Shown here one piece after another: positions 25,221 through 33,541 of a DNA stretch of 64,000 nt. The notes below the pieces were generated by a model. That model searched no databases. It saw nothing but the letters and a program-made list of their open reading frames with translations, and was not told the origin of the DNA. How positions within the stretch are numbered: the stretch's first letter is position 1; every line of letters starts with the position of its first letter. Origin of the DNA: Flaviaestuariibacter flavus (GTDB lineage Bacteria > Bacteroidota > Bacteroidia > Chitinophagales > Chitinophagaceae); NCBI RefSeq assembly GCF_004337505.1, contig NZ_SJZI01000050.1:294853-358852 (forward strand), written 5' to 3'. A program made the translations under genes and the position numbers.

Positions 25221-25857
25221 TGCGAATCCAGTCACGATCGTTCTTGCGGACGATCACGAAATCCTGCTCGATGGCATCGGCTCGATCCTGGCGGAGCAGC
25301 CGTGGCTTCGTATTGTGGGCAAGGCCGCTTCGGCGGAGGCCGCCCTGGCACTCGTGGAAAAGCTGCAACCCGCACTGCTGATTACCGATGTGAGTATGGG
25401 GGAGCGATCGGGGCAATGGCTTACCGAGCAGGTTTCGAAACGTTTTCCATTGATGAAGATCATGGTGCTGTCGATGCATGAAGGCGTGCAGCATATTCAT
25501 GCACTCCTGGAAGCCGGCGCCGATGCCTACCTCCTGAAAAGCGTCAAGCAGGACGAGCTGTTGCATGCCATCGGTCAGGTGATGAAAGGAGAGCGTTACC
25601 TGCAGCAATCCATCGCCGGAACTTACACGCGCGGGCTGCGCCAGCACCAGGAGGCAGAGCGCCAAAGCCGCCTCTCGCCCCGTGAGATCGAGGTGCTGCG
25701 CCTCGTGGTGGAAGGCCTGTCTTCCGCGGACATCAGCGCGCGCCTGTTCCTGTCGGAGCTCACGGTAGAAACCCATCGCAAGAACATCGGGCGCAAGACC
25801 GGCGCGAAGAATGCTATCAGTCTTGTTCGTTATGCGCAGGAGCACGGACTGCTGTAA
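25204..25857 (+). CDS. LuxR/NarL-family response regulator
   Basis: A 217-residue two-domain regulator. The receiver has the acidic pair DDHE, the phospho-accepting Asp62 in LLITDVSMG, and Lys in YLLKSV. The C-terminal GerE/LuxR helix-turn-helix reads LSPREIEVLRLVVEGLSSADISARLFLSELTVETHRKNI (shown here only as its signature; residues ~155-193). It overlaps the TPR kinase gene by 17 nt and precedes a promoter with a 14-bp palindrome at 25869, which may be its target. Confidence 0.93.
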   Translation: MGNLANANPVTIVLADDHEILLDGIGSILAEQPWLRIVGKAASAEAALALVEKLQPALLITDVSMGERSGQWLTEQVSKRFPLMKIMVLSMHEGVQHIHALLEAGADAYLLKSVKQDELLHAIGQVMKGERYLQQSIAGTYTRGLRQHQEAERQSRLSPREIEVLRLVVEGLSSADISARLFLSELTVETHRKNIGRKTGAKNAISLVRYAQEHGLL

Positions 25858-25868
25858 AAACTGATTTT

Positions 25869-25882
25869 ACCTACCCGTAGGT
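25869..25882. promoter_or_regulatory. 14-bp palindrome, possible operator
   Basis: ACCTAC-CC-GTAGGT is a perfect inverted repeat located 12 bp after the response regulator stop and at the upstream edge of the next promoter, a place expected for an activator or repressor site. Confidence 0.4.
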
Positions 25883-25883
25883 A

Positions 25884-25914
25884 TTGACGGGGCTTGCCCT
25901 TCGCGGTTCTTTTG
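25884..25914 (+). promoter_or_regulatory. Promoter of the DUF4214/C39 pair
   Basis: TTG (25884-25886) is separated by 20 bp from TTCTTTTG (25907-25914), one base off TAnnTTTG. The palindrome ACCTACCCGTAGGT overlaps or abuts the -33 side. The start would lie about 20 nt before the ATG at 25939. Confidence 0.45.
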
Positions 25915-25938
25915 TAGTTCACCCACAAAAGCTATTTT

Positions 25939-26661
25939 ATGAAGAAGGCGCTCCTTACGAAACTTACCTTTTGCCTGCTGGCGATCGGCTCCCTTTTTCT
26001 CATGCCCGCAACCGCGCAGGCTCAGTCGCGCGACGAAATCATACACGCCAGCTACTTTGTAGCTTTCGGGCGTTATGCGAATGCTGGTGAACTGGCCTAT
26101 TGGCGCCAGAACCTCGGCAACCGCAATATCCAGCAGATGGTAGACAATCACAAGACCTACCTGCGCTCAACCCAATCGGAACGGGAGGAAACGGTGAAGC
26201 GCTCCTTCATGGATGCTTTCGGATGGAACCCGAGCAGCCAGGAGTTGCGCCAGTGGTCGGGCCAGAACAAGACCTACGCCGAGATGATGAGCTACCACAT
26301 CAACAACTGGCTCAATGTATACCCCGACCGGAAGGCGCACGTGATCAAGCAATCCTATTACAAGGTTTTCGGACGCACTGCCAATGCCGACGAGCTCCGC
26401 TACTGGATGGCACAACCGACCTGTTCCTTTGCGCAGCTGGTGGCTATGCATACGACCTGGAAGCTGCAGAACCAGGGCTCGTCGAAGATGGGACAGATCA
26501 AGCCGAACATGCGCGAGAACGGTATTTCTACTGCCGCCCTCAGTTCCGGCGCGATGGCCGGCGTAGTGGCCGCGGGTGGCATGAACATCATTGCGCCCAA
26601 TGGTGGCCAGGTGGTGGCGGCCGGAGGAATGAACGTGGTGGCACCGGGTGGCGGCAACTGA
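25939..26661 (+). CDS. Secreted DUF4214-like repeat protein
   Basis: A 240-residue protein with signal peptide (FCLLAIGSLFLMPATAQAQ). Three tandem helical modules follow: IIHASYFVAFGRYANAGELAYW (~33-54), VKRSFMDAFGWNPSSQELRQW (~88-108) and IKQSYYKVFGRTANADELRYW (~135-155), the FGR.an..EL.YW pattern of DUF4214. The tail has Gly/Ala-rich repeats AAGGMN(I/V)(I/V)AP. A similar single module opens the C39-like protease 36 bp downstream, suggesting co-function. Surface or secreted role likely; no enzymatic motif. Confidence 0.75.
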   Translation: MKKALLTKLTFCLLAIGSLFLMPATAQAQSRDEIIHASYFVAFGRYANAGELAYWRQNLGNRNIQQMVDNHKTYLRSTQSEREETVKRSFMDAFGWNPSSQELRQWSGQNKTYAEMMSYHINNWLNVYPDRKAHVIKQSYYKVFGRTANADELRYWMAQPTCSFAQLVAMHTTWKLQNQGSSKMGQIKPNMRENGISTAALSSGAMAGVVAAGGMNIIAPNGGQVVAAGGMNVVAPGGGN

Positions 26662-26697
26662 TTGTCTTCCCTTTTATCAAACCCATAAACCAAGCGT

Positions 26698-27537
26698 ATG
26701 AAACTGAAACTTTTTCTTCCGGTGCTGGCATCGATCTGCTTCACCGCCGCGCATGCCCAGAACTGCGATCCCTGGATCAAGCAGGCATACAAGGAGCTTT
26801 TCGGCCGCGAGCCCAACGGTACGGAGTGCAACATCCGGAACTACAACAATGGTTCCTGGAACAGCTACGACCAGTTAAAAGGGTATATCAAAACCTATAA
26901 TAAAACCAGCGGCGGCACGCCCCAGTTTGCTTCCAATGGCAAGCAGCAGGCCATGGGCCACTGCGGCACGAGCGGCTACAACGGTATCTGCGCCATTACC
27001 GAATTTACCAACGACGACTTCCCGGTGCGCAACACCACCTGTGGGCAGGCAGCCGCGGTGACGGCCATGTGGCATGCCGGCCTCGGTGCCAGCTATGGCG
27101 ATCCTAAGGCGCTTGCGAAAAGCTTCTACGGCTATGCGCCGCCGAAGATCACCGTCGGTGGACTCGTGGAAGCGAAAGGCTCGCTGGGTACCGACTGGCG
27201 CCAGATCAACTATGGCCTCGACGGGTACAAAAGCCAGGGCATCCGCTACAACTGGCAAAAAGGGATCGATGCGCTCAAAAACGAGCTGCGCAAGAACGTT
27301 CCCTGCCTGTTTATGCTCGACACGGGCACCCTGCCGCAGTATGGCTACAAATGGTTCACGGGCCACTGGGTAGTGGCGTACGGGTACGATTCAAAGTATG
27401 TGTATGTTACCAATTTTCCGGACAACAAAATGACCTGGGACGAGCTGAAAAAGGCCTGGGGCGGGGTTTGGAATGAAGGCAACCTGGCAAAGGCGCACGG
27501 TACCGCGGAAATGTTTGCGGCCGTTTGGAAACAGTAA
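26698..27537 (+). CDS. Secreted papain-like (C39-type) cysteine peptidase
   Basis: A 279-residue protein with signal peptide MKLKLFLPVLASICFTAAHA. Residues 24-68 are a DUF4214-like module (WIKQAYKELFGREPNGTEC). The peptidase core has Cys115 in NTTCGQAAAVTAMW, His223 in GHWVVAYGYD and an Asn239/Asp242 region (VTNFPDNKM), the order and context of C39-like peptidases. It likely cleaves or cross-links extracellular proteins or peptides; the substrate is unknown. It ends at a strong terminator and belongs with the DUF4214 gene upstream. Confidence 0.8.
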   Translation: MKLKLFLPVLASICFTAAHAQNCDPWIKQAYKELFGREPNGTECNIRNYNNGSWNSYDQLKGYIKTYNKTSGGTPQFASNGKQQAMGHCGTSGYNGICAITEFTNDDFPVRNTTCGQAAAVTAMWHAGLGASYGDPKALAKSFYGYAPPKITVGGLVEAKGSLGTDWRQINYGLDGYKSQGIRYNWQKGIDALKNELRKNVPCLFMLDTGTLPQYGYKWFTGHWVVAYGYDSKYVYVTNFPDNKMTWDELKKAWGGVWNEGNLAKAHGTAEMFAAVWKQ

Positions 27538-27545
27538 CGTTCTTG

Positions 27546-27577
27546 TGGAGACGGGTTTGTGCCGTCTCCATTTTTTA
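27546..27577 (+). terminator. Rho-independent terminator
   Basis: TGGAGACGG and CCGTCTCCA pair around a 7-nt loop, followed by TTTTTT. It lies nine bases after the C39-like gene stop. Confidence 0.85.
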
Positions 27578-27593
27578 TTAAAAAGTAATTTTC

Positions 27594-28037
27594 ATGACCC
27601 GATTTTACTGCTGTTTGCTTGCCGGAATATTTGCCGGCTGCGGCAACGCACCAGGCGCTCCACATACGGCTGCTGCCGGTTCCGATGGGACCACACGCCG
27701 CTATCGCGGAGCCATCTCCAATGGTATGAAGGGCGACTCGCTTTTCTTCGATCTTTCTCCGGACGGCAAACAATTACGCAACCTGACCTTTAAAGGCTAC
27801 TGGCGTTGCAGCGGCAAGCTGGAACAAATGACCGCCGGGCCAAAGGGCAGCTTTCCCGTTGCAAACGGAAAGGTAAAAGGATATCTTTCCGAACCTCCAG
27901 GAGGCGGCGCTACCGCCTGGCGCTTCGACATTGACGCGGCGATACAGAAGTCCACGGCCTCGGGAACCTTCCGGATGAATATCAACAACCTGGGTTGTGA
28001 TACATACCTGCTTAAATGGACGGCCGCGGCCTATTGA
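27594..28037 (+). CDS. Lipoprotein, unknown function
   Basis: A 147-residue protein with a lipobox (GIFAGCGN, Cys16). The mature domain alternates short strands (RRYRGAISNGMKGDSLFFDLSPDGKQLRNLTFKG...) and includes two further Cys residues that could form a disulfide (WRCSG and LGCDTY). Looks like a small beta protein. It follows a terminator and precedes another lipoprotein by 49 bp. Family not recognised. Confidence 0.7.
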   Translation: MTRFYCCLLAGIFAGCGNAPGAPHTAAAGSDGTTRRYRGAISNGMKGDSLFFDLSPDGKQLRNLTFKGYWRCSGKLEQMTAGPKGSFPVANGKVKGYLSEPPGGGATAWRFDIDAAIQKSTASGTFRMNINNLGCDTYLLKWTAAAY

Positions 28038-28086
28038 GCTGCGCAAGCCGGCACTATTATCTCACACGTTTCAACCGAATCCAGTT

Positions 28087-29094
28087 ATGCGCACAACACG
28101 GGCACTGCTGCTCTTATGCGGACTGCTTCCTTTGCTGACAGCATGCGGCCAATCCGCATCGTGGAAGGGGAAGTTCATTTACGAACACAGCACGGATATC
28201 AACGAATACGACCTGGCGGCAAAGAAGGACAAGATGCTGTTCCAGCAAGGCACCCATCCCTTTGTCACTTCCTCCGGCGAGATCATCTATATCAATTATG
28301 CGTTTCCCAAGCGCAACATCCTCGTGCGCAAGCGTACGGCCTCCGGCCAGTTTCGCGATGTGCTCGACCTGGGCAGCGATAACCCCGATTACAAAGAGGC
28401 ACTTGAGGCCTACAGCGTGATTCGTGGCACCGGGATTTCCGCCGTTCTTTCCGGGATGAGCGACCCGCGCGTATCGCCGGACGGGCGTTTCCTGTCGCTT
28501 ACGATTTACGGATACAAGGGCCAGGGCTTTGAAAAAAATTGCGTTGCTGTATTCGATATTGCCAGCCGGAAGCTGCTGTACAAATTTGAAGGCAAATACT
28601 ATGGTCAGTGGATGCCCGACGGGCGCCTGCTGATGTCGGGCTGGCACAAAGCAGAGAGCTCCGACGGGACCCTGTACAAGGAGCCTGCGCCCGGCATCTT
28701 CCTCACCGACGCAGCGCTCGCCAACCCGCAGCGTATCGACAAAGACCTCGACGACCCGGCCCCGTACCACGCCACGCCAAGCCCCGACGGGAAACGCGTT
28801 GCATTTATTTTGAACGGGCATGTGTGGGTGATGAACATCGATGGTACGGGCGCGCATCAGGTAACCGACGTTGACCGCGACAATGTTGAAACCTACCCTG
28901 CATGGTCGCCCGACGGGAAGTCTGTGGCTTGCTGGACTTACAAAACATTCGAGCGCTCTTATTATACCGCGATCGCCATCGTGCCGGCATCGTCGAAGAC
29001 GCCGGTTGTGCTGAGTGATAAAGCCGCGGTATGGCCGCGCGATCAGAAAGGATACCGGATCAGCGGCGGCGCACACCAATTCAGCTGGAGATAG
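28087..29094 (+). CDS. TolB/PD40-like beta-propeller lipoprotein
   Basis: A 335-residue lipoprotein (lipobox LLTACG, Cys19). Blades of a WD40-like propeller are seen: PFVTSSGEIIYI, DPRVSPDGRFLSL, HATPSPDGKRVAFIL with HVWVMNIDGTGAHQVTD, and YPAWSPDGKSVACW. Such proteins are periplasmic or outer-membrane scaffolds or sensors; no catalytic domain is attached. I start at MRTTRALLLLCG since the in-frame extension to 27997 overlaps the previous gene and hides the signal peptide. A hairpin follows at 29138. Confidence 0.8.
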   Translation: MRTTRALLLLCGLLPLLTACGQSASWKGKFIYEHSTDINEYDLAAKKDKMLFQQGTHPFVTSSGEIIYINYAFPKRNILVRKRTASGQFRDVLDLGSDNPDYKEALEAYSVIRGTGISAVLSGMSDPRVSPDGRFLSLTIYGYKGQGFEKNCVAVFDIASRKLLYKFEGKYYGQWMPDGRLLMSGWHKAESSDGTLYKEPAPGIFLTDAALANPQRIDKDLDDPAPYHATPSPDGKRVAFILNGHVWVMNIDGTGAHQVTDVDRDNVETYPAWSPDGKSVACWTYKTFERSYYTAIAIVPASSKTPVVLSDKAAVWPRDQKGYRISGGAHQFSWR

Positions 29095-29137
29095 GAGTCA
29101 TATCTGGCACCAGCCGTTGCAGCAGAACCTTTACCAG

Positions 29138-29171
29138 CACCAAGGCGCGCCGGAATGGGCGCGCCTTGGTG
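29138..29171 (+). terminator. Strong hairpin after the propeller lipoprotein
   Basis: CACCAAGGCGCGCC pairs with GGCGCGCCTTGGTG across a 6-nt loop. There is no T tract, so it may act as an mRNA end stabiliser or a weak terminator. Confidence 0.5.
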
Positions 29172-29231
29172 TGTTATGTATATCCGGTTAATGTGCAATG
29201 ACGATCAACCAGGGGTGGGCGAGCCGTAAAA

Positions 29232-29267
29232 TAAAAAAGCCTCCCGACAAATGTCGGGAGGCTTTTT
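29232..29267. terminator. Bidirectional terminator next to tRNA-Leu
   Basis: AAAAAAGCCTCCCGAC and GTCGGGAGGCTTTTT flank a short loop; T tracts occur on both strands. On the minus strand it ends the tRNA-Leu transcript. Confidence 0.85.
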
Positions 29268-29268
29268 G

Positions 29269-29352
29269 TGCCCAAGACTGGATTCGAACCAGCACGCCCT
29301 TGCGAGCGCTACCACCTCAAGGTAGTGCGTCTACCAATTTCGCCACCTGGGC
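29269..29352 (-). tRNA. tRNA-Leu (anticodon GAG)
   Basis: On the minus strand the acceptor GCCCAGG pairs with CTTGGGC, the anticodon arm is CTACC-TTGAGGT-GGTAG (anticodon GAG), a long variable arm typical of class II tRNAs is present (CGCTCGCAAGGGCG), and the T arm contains GTTCGAATC. The 3' CCA is not encoded. A terminator follows directly. Confidence 0.95.
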
Positions 29353-29396
29353 AACCTTAGAAAGATCTTATCCCCGATTGGGGAGTGCAAATGTAA

Positions 29397-30542
29397 TTAC
29401 TTTTTTAATACAATGCGAAAAGTTGTTCCTTTTCCCGGCTCAGAATTTTTTACAAAGAGCTGGCCGCGATGATATTGCTCCACGATCCGCTTGGAAAGAC
29501 TAAGCCCGAGGCCCCAGCCACGCTTCTTTGTAGTAAAGCCGGGCTTGAAAACTTTGGCCACGTTTCCTTTGCTGATGCCCTTGCCGGTATCGGTGACGTC
29601 GAGCACGACATCGTTTGCGCGTTCCTGGATGTCGATACGCAGAAGGCCCCGGCCCTCGAGTGCATCCAGACCATTCTTGAGTAGGTTCTCAATCACCCAG
29701 TCGAAGAGCGGCCCCGACAACGGTACCAGGATCGTCTCGCGCCCGCCGGTTTCCAGGTCGAAACGCACACGCCCCGGGGCGCGCTTGCGCACATACTCCA
29801 TCATCTGGTGCACCTGCTCCACCACATTGCGCGGCTCGAGTTTGGGTGTCGAGCCGATCTTGCCAAAACGGTCGCTCACGAGGCGGAGACGGCTCACGTC
29901 TTTTTCAATCTCCGCCACGAAGTCTTCTTCAGGGTGCGTTTCCTTCAGTAGTTCCACCCAGCCTTCGAGCGATGATACCGGTGTGCCGAGCTGGTGGGCC
30001 GTTTCCTTGGCCATGCCGGCCCACACCTGGTTTTGGGTGGAGCGATAAGAGCTGCGCAAAGAGAGAATGGCAAGCCCGATAAATAGCGCCACGATCACCA
30101 GTTGTACATAGGGATAATACCGCACCTCGTCGAGCAGGCGGCTGTTACCATAGTAATAATGGTTCTGCCGGCTCGGGTCGATCGGGTCCTGGTAGAGGAG
30201 GGGCTGGTGCGCGGCGCGGAACGACTTCAGCCGCTCTTTCAGGTAAGCCGAATCGTTCAGGCGCGTTGAATCGAGGTTCTTCACTTCCATGATCCGGCCC
30301 CGCTCGTCGGTGATGATGATCGGGATGTCGGTGTTGTCGCGCTGGATCTTCAGCGCCAGCGTTGTTTCCTTATTGTTGATATTAAGGATGCTGTTGCTGG
30401 CTTCAATCCATTCTTCCACCTTGAGGCGTTCCTCCCGTTCGATCTTGGCCGCGAGGTAAGACGAATACCAGACCGTGCCGCTTACAATGAGGATAGCGAT
30501 CAGGGCCAGCAGGGAGCGGATATTCAACAGCGAGCGCAACAT
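29397..30542 (-). CDS. Membrane sensor histidine kinase
   Basis: A 381-residue kinase with TM1 (~9-27, LLALIAILIVSGTVWYSSYL), a ~110-residue periplasmic sensor region, and TM2 (~142-160, YVQLVIVALFIGLAILSL). The dimerisation H box is ETAHQLGTPVSSLEGWVELL, and the ATPase domain has VIENLLKNGLDAL (N box), DTGKGIS (G1) and GWGLGLSLSKRIVE (G2). The start at MLRSLLNIR (30542) is preferred; the frame upstream is the AT-rich repeat region. No regulator is adjacent. An IS element lies about 140 bp upstream, and short repeats fill the gap. Confidence 0.9.
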   Translation of the reverse strand: MLRSLLNIRSLLALIAILIVSGTVWYSSYLAAKIEREERLKVEEWIEASNSILNINNKETTLALKIQRDNTDIPIIITDERGRIMEVKNLDSTRLNDSAYLKERLKSFRAAHQPLLYQDPIDPSRQNHYYYGNSRLLDEVRYYPYVQLVIVALFIGLAILSLRSSYRSTQNQVWAGMAKETAHQLGTPVSSLEGWVELLKETHPEEDFVAEIEKDVSRLRLVSDRFGKIGSTPKLEPRNVVEQVHQMMEYVRKRAPGRVRFDLETGGRETILVPLSGPLFDWVIENLLKNGLDALEGRGLLRIDIQERANDVVLDVTDTGKGISKGNVAKVFKPGFTTKKRGWGLGLSLSKRIVEQYHRGQLFVKNSEPGKGTTFRIVLKK

Positions 30543-30640
30543 GCACCGAAGATAATGTGGTAATGTGCTAATGGAATAATGTGCTGATGCAGTAATAGGA
30601 TAATGCGGTAATCCGGTAATGCGGGAATAGGAGAGACCGA
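30543..30640. repeat. Short GCACATTA-type interspersed repeats
   Basis: The region upstream of the kinase is built of 9-12 bp near-repeats; read on the minus strand they run CACATTATT, CCATTAG, CACATTAC, CACATTATC. A related run in opposite orientation is at 60052-60078. No function known to me. Confidence 0.55.
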
Positions 30641-30683
30641 AAGAAAAAGAGCCCGAGAAAAAGAATGAAAACAAGGAAGAGTA

Positions 30684-31961
30684 TGCTCAATAAAGTGTGT
30701 CAATTTAAAACTGATTAAATTGATATACGATGGAAAAGAAATCATTTGATTTTGATGCTTTTGTAAAGGAGGCTGGTGAGCAGCTTCGCTCCGGCAAGCC
30801 TTTAGTTGGAGCGGAAGGTGTTTTTACGCCGCTTTTAAAGCGCGTTATTGAAGCTTCTTTAGAAGGTGAGATGGACGAGCACCTTAAGGAGAAGAAAAGG
30901 CCGGGCGGCAACCGGCGCAACGGCCACACACAAAAAAATATACAAAGCTCGTTGGGCGGCTTTGATATTTTTTCTCCCCGCGACCGCGACGCCTCCTTCG
31001 AGCCACAGACAGTGGCCAAGCGTCAGCGGGTCATCTCCGAGGATATGGACCAGAAGATCCTGAGCCTGTATGGCATGGGCCTGTCTTATTCAGACATTCA
31101 GAAGCACCTGAAGGAGATTTATGACTTCGACATCTCGGATGGCACGCTGACGGCCATTACCGACCGGATCATCCCGGCGATCAAGGAGTGGCAGAACCGG
31201 GTACTGGAGAGCGTTTACCCGGTGGTGTGGCTCGATGCCATCCACTTCAAAGTCCGCCAGGACGGCGTGGTGAAGACCCGGGCCATCTATTCCATACTGG
31301 CCGTTTCCACGGAAGGGCAAAAGGAAGTGATCGGCATTTACTTTGGAGAAAACGAGGGAGCGGCTTTCTGGCGCTCGGTGCTCGCTGATCTCAGGCACCG
31401 GGGCGTGGAAGACATCTGCATTGCCTGCATCGATAACCTGAAGGGGTTTGCAGAAGCCATAGAAGACTTATTCCCTCAGACCGAAGTGCAGCTGTGCCTG
31501 GTGCACCAGATGCGCAACTCGATGAAGTATATGAACTGGAAGGACCTGAAGCCTTTTGTGCGTGATCTGAAGCAGGTCTATAAAGCTGTCAATGCCGCCA
31601 TGGGCCTGCACTACCTGGAGGAAGCAGAAAAGAAGTGGGGTGCCAGGTACAGCATCATATTCAAAAGCTGGCGGGCCAATTGGGAGCGGCTCAGCACGTT
31701 CTTCAACTATTCACCTGCCATCCGTAAGATCATATACACGACCAACCCCATCGAAAGTTATCATCGCATGGTGCGCAAGGTCACCAAGACGAAAGGCGCC
31801 TTCTCTTCCGAAGATGCTATCGTCAAACAAATCTACCTGGCTACCATAAATGCAAACACCAGGTGGCAAGGCACCATGTTCGCATGGACCACCGTCCGCA
31901 CAGAGTTAACTTTGAAGTACGGAGACAGGCTGAATAAATAAATGACACACTTAACTGAGCA
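30684..31961 (+). mobile_element. IS256-type insertion sequence
   Basis: A 1,278-bp element bounded by imperfect inverted repeats: TGCTCAATAAAGTGTGTCAA (30684-30703) and, on the other strand, TGCTCAGTTAAGTGTGTCAT (31961-31942), matching at 17 of 20 positions. It encodes one intact transposase. I see no 8-9 bp target duplication (left flank GAAGAGTA, right flank CTACCCGA), so the flanks may have recombined or decayed. The right end abuts a 21-bp tandem array. Confidence 0.85.
30730..31941 (+). CDS. IS256-family transposase
   Basis: A 403-residue Mutator/IS256 transposase with the full DDE triad: Asp169 in VVWLDAIHFK, Asp235 in CIACIDNLKGF and Glu342 in TTNPIESYHRMVRK. The usual C(2)H-like motif is seen in CLVHQMRNS. 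It begins 27 bp inside the left inverted repeat and ends within the right one. It appears intact and could be active. Codon use is similar to neighbours. Confidence 0.95.
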   Translation: MEKKSFDFDAFVKEAGEQLRSGKPLVGAEGVFTPLLKRVIEASLEGEMDEHLKEKKRPGGNRRNGHTQKNIQSSLGGFDIFSPRDRDASFEPQTVAKRQRVISEDMDQKILSLYGMGLSYSDIQKHLKEIYDFDISDGTLTAITDRIIPAIKEWQNRVLESVYPVVWLDAIHFKVRQDGVVKTRAIYSILAVSTEGQKEVIGIYFGENEGAAFWRSVLADLRHRGVEDICIACIDNLKGFAEAIEDLFPQTEVQLCLVHQMRNSMKYMNWKDLKPFVRDLKQVYKAVNAAMGLHYLEEAEKKWGARYSIIFKSWRANWERLSTFFNYSPAIRKIIYTTNPIESYHRMVRKVTKTKGAFSSEDAIVKQIYLATINANTRWQGTMFAWTTVRTELTLKYGDRLNK

Positions 31962-31964
31962 CTA

Positions 31965-32258
31965 CCCGAAATCGGTCTCCTTGTTGCAAAATCCCATCTC
32001 CCCACACTATAATTCCATCTCCGCCCGCCAAAATTGCATCTCTGCCTGCCATAATTACAACTCCGCGGGCTATAATCCGGTCTCCGCAGGCTGTAATTCC
32101 ATCTCTTCACCCTATAATCCGATCTCCGCACGCTATTATTCTTCCTCCACGCTTCATTATTCCATCTCCGCCCTCTATAATTCCATTTTCCACCTTTATT
32201 ATTCCTCCTCCGCCCTCCATTAACCCTTCTCCGCACCCCATAAACCCAATCCAATTGA
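31965..32258. repeat. 21-bp tandem repeat array
   Basis: Fourteen consecutive 21-bp units run from 31965 to 32258 (unit starts at 31965, 31986, 32007, 32028 and so on), with consensus close to CTATAATTCCATCTCCGCCC plus one base. Units vary at several places but keep phase without indels. The plus strand reads as heptads such as YNSISAR up to a stop at 32221-32223, and the minus strand is also largely open; I regard these as side effects. The array begins four bases after the IS right end. Nothing similar lies left of the IS. Confidence 0.85.
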
Positions 32259-32356
32259 AAAACAATCACTTGCAAAAACATCCAAATTTTCCTTCCCAAA
32301 TCTTTCTCAAAGCCCGGCAATAAGAGTAGATTAGTAACACATCAAAACCTTTCCCC

Positions 32357-33046
32357 ATGAATCAAGAGCAAGACAACTTTTTGGAGATGCTGGGAAATAC
32401 CCAACTGCATTGCGACGCGCACCGGCCCTACTGGACGCACCTTCTCCCGGTCTCCGAATCCGTACAGGCCCTCACCGAAACGAAGCGCGAGATCGACCTC
32501 TGCGCCCTCGTGCAGACCGACGGCACCTCGGGATCGAAGGCGGCCAAAGACATGGCCCTCGAACTGTCGGCCGGCAAATCGTACACCATGGGCCGCCGCG
32601 TGCTGGCCTGGGCCAAGAAAACCGGCAGGGCCGACGTAGTGGCCGCCGTCGACTTCAGCAAAAGCGACCTGCTGCAGGGCGCCGAAGCCGACCTGCTGCA
32701 ACGCCACCGCCTCATTCACCGCTACGCCAGCGATAACAAAGCCGAACTGGCCGCCTACCAGGTGACCGACGAGGCCCTCACCGCGCTCGAAACCGCCATC
32801 AACACATTCGACGCCCTCCGCGGCGGCTACAAGGAAAAGGGCAACCACCGCATCTACTGCACGGGCCGCATTGACGAATTGATCGGCAAAGCCCGCGAAA
32901 TACTCGACATCCTCGACGACGAAGTCGAAGGCCTTATCGAGAACAAAGAATTCATCGAAACCTATTTCATCGCCCGCCGCAAAACCGACCGCCGCGCCAC
33001 GCGCAGCACCGCCGCTGCCGGCAGCACCGCCGCAACGGGCGCATGA
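32357..33046 (+). CDS. Helical hypothetical protein
   Basis: A 229-residue soluble protein predicted by eye to be mostly helix (ESVQALTETKREIDLCALV, DELIGKAREILDILDDEVEGLI). It contains a Thr/Ser/Gly turn (DGTSGSKAAKDMALE) and a basic plus Ala/Thr-rich C-terminus (RRKTDRRATRSTAAAG). I recall similar lineage-expanded helical proteins in Bacteroidota but can give no function. It is followed by a strong terminator and preceded by the 21-bp array. Confidence 0.75.
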   Translation: MNQEQDNFLEMLGNTQLHCDAHRPYWTHLLPVSESVQALTETKREIDLCALVQTDGTSGSKAAKDMALELSAGKSYTMGRRVLAWAKKTGRADVVAAVDFSKSDLLQGAEADLLQRHRLIHRYASDNKAELAAYQVTDEALTALETAINTFDALRGGYKEKGNHRIYCTGRIDELIGKAREILDILDDEVEGLIENKEFIETYFIARRKTDRRATRSTAAAGSTAATGA

Positions 33047-33076
33047 GCGCAGTTTTATGGTTATTGAATGATAACG

Positions 33077-33105
33077 GCCGGGAGTTTTTACTCCCGGCTT
33101 TTTTT
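33077..33105 (+). terminator. Rho-independent terminator
   Basis: GCCGGGAG-TTTTTA-CTCCCGGC followed by TTTTTTT, 31 bp after the helical protein's stop. Confidence 0.9.
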
Positions 33106-33140
33106 GCTCGTTCCCGCGCCGGTGTTGCGGCTACTTCAGA

Positions 33141-33310
33141 GCCGTCATTGCGAGGGACGGAACGAAGTGGAGGACAGAAGCAATCTCCCCATCTATGGCA
33201 GTGCGCTAACCGAAACAAGGGAGTTGCCCCATAGATGGGGAGGTTGCTTCGTCGCTACGCTCCTCGCAATGACAGTACTATGGGGGCAGTCGCCTCCTCG
33301 CAATGACGGC
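33141..33310. repeat. GTCATTGCGAGG palindromic repeat, copy 1
   Basis: The left arm (33141-33200) has GTCATTGCGAGGGACGGAAC, GAAGCAATCTCCCCATCTAT; the right arm (33229-33273) is its complement (ATAGATGGGGAGGTTGCTTC ... CCTCGCAATGAC), with an extra right-arm end at 33290-33310. This element is widespread between genes in Bacteroidota. A separate imperfect hairpin at 33350-33447 (GAATACATGA and TCATGTATTC arms) fills part of the remaining 495-bp gap. Confidence 0.8.
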
Positions 33311-33541
33311 TTGGTAAACGCAGCCATTGCTCCCACAAAAGGAGGGCAGAATACATGATCACAGAACAAATGAGCAAATGAATACATGAGGGTGCTCCCC
33401 CTCTATAATCATGTATTCAGGTACTCTGTGATTATTTGCTCTGCAATCCCTCCCGGCTACAGGGTGGGTTGAGGGTCTGGGCCCAACTTTTGAAATAACT
33501 CCCCCGGAAGGTCGCTCTCAAACCCGCTTCTCACCTCCGCC

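Noticed and set aside
30676-31969. Target-site duplication for the IS256-type element
   Set aside because: Left GAAGAGTA and right CTACCCGA do not match in any register tried.
31942-32223. Frame of YNSISAR-like heptads next to the IS
   Set aside because: Begins inside the IS terminal repeat and consists only of the 21-bp repeat; unlikely to be a gene.
31965-32258. 21-bp array considered as a CRISPR array
   Set aside because: Units are directly adjacent without spacers and no cas genes are present.
33141-33310. Palindromic repeat considered as a MITE with the IS256 ends
   Set aside because: Its termini do not match the IS inverted repeats (TGCTCA...), and no target duplication is seen.
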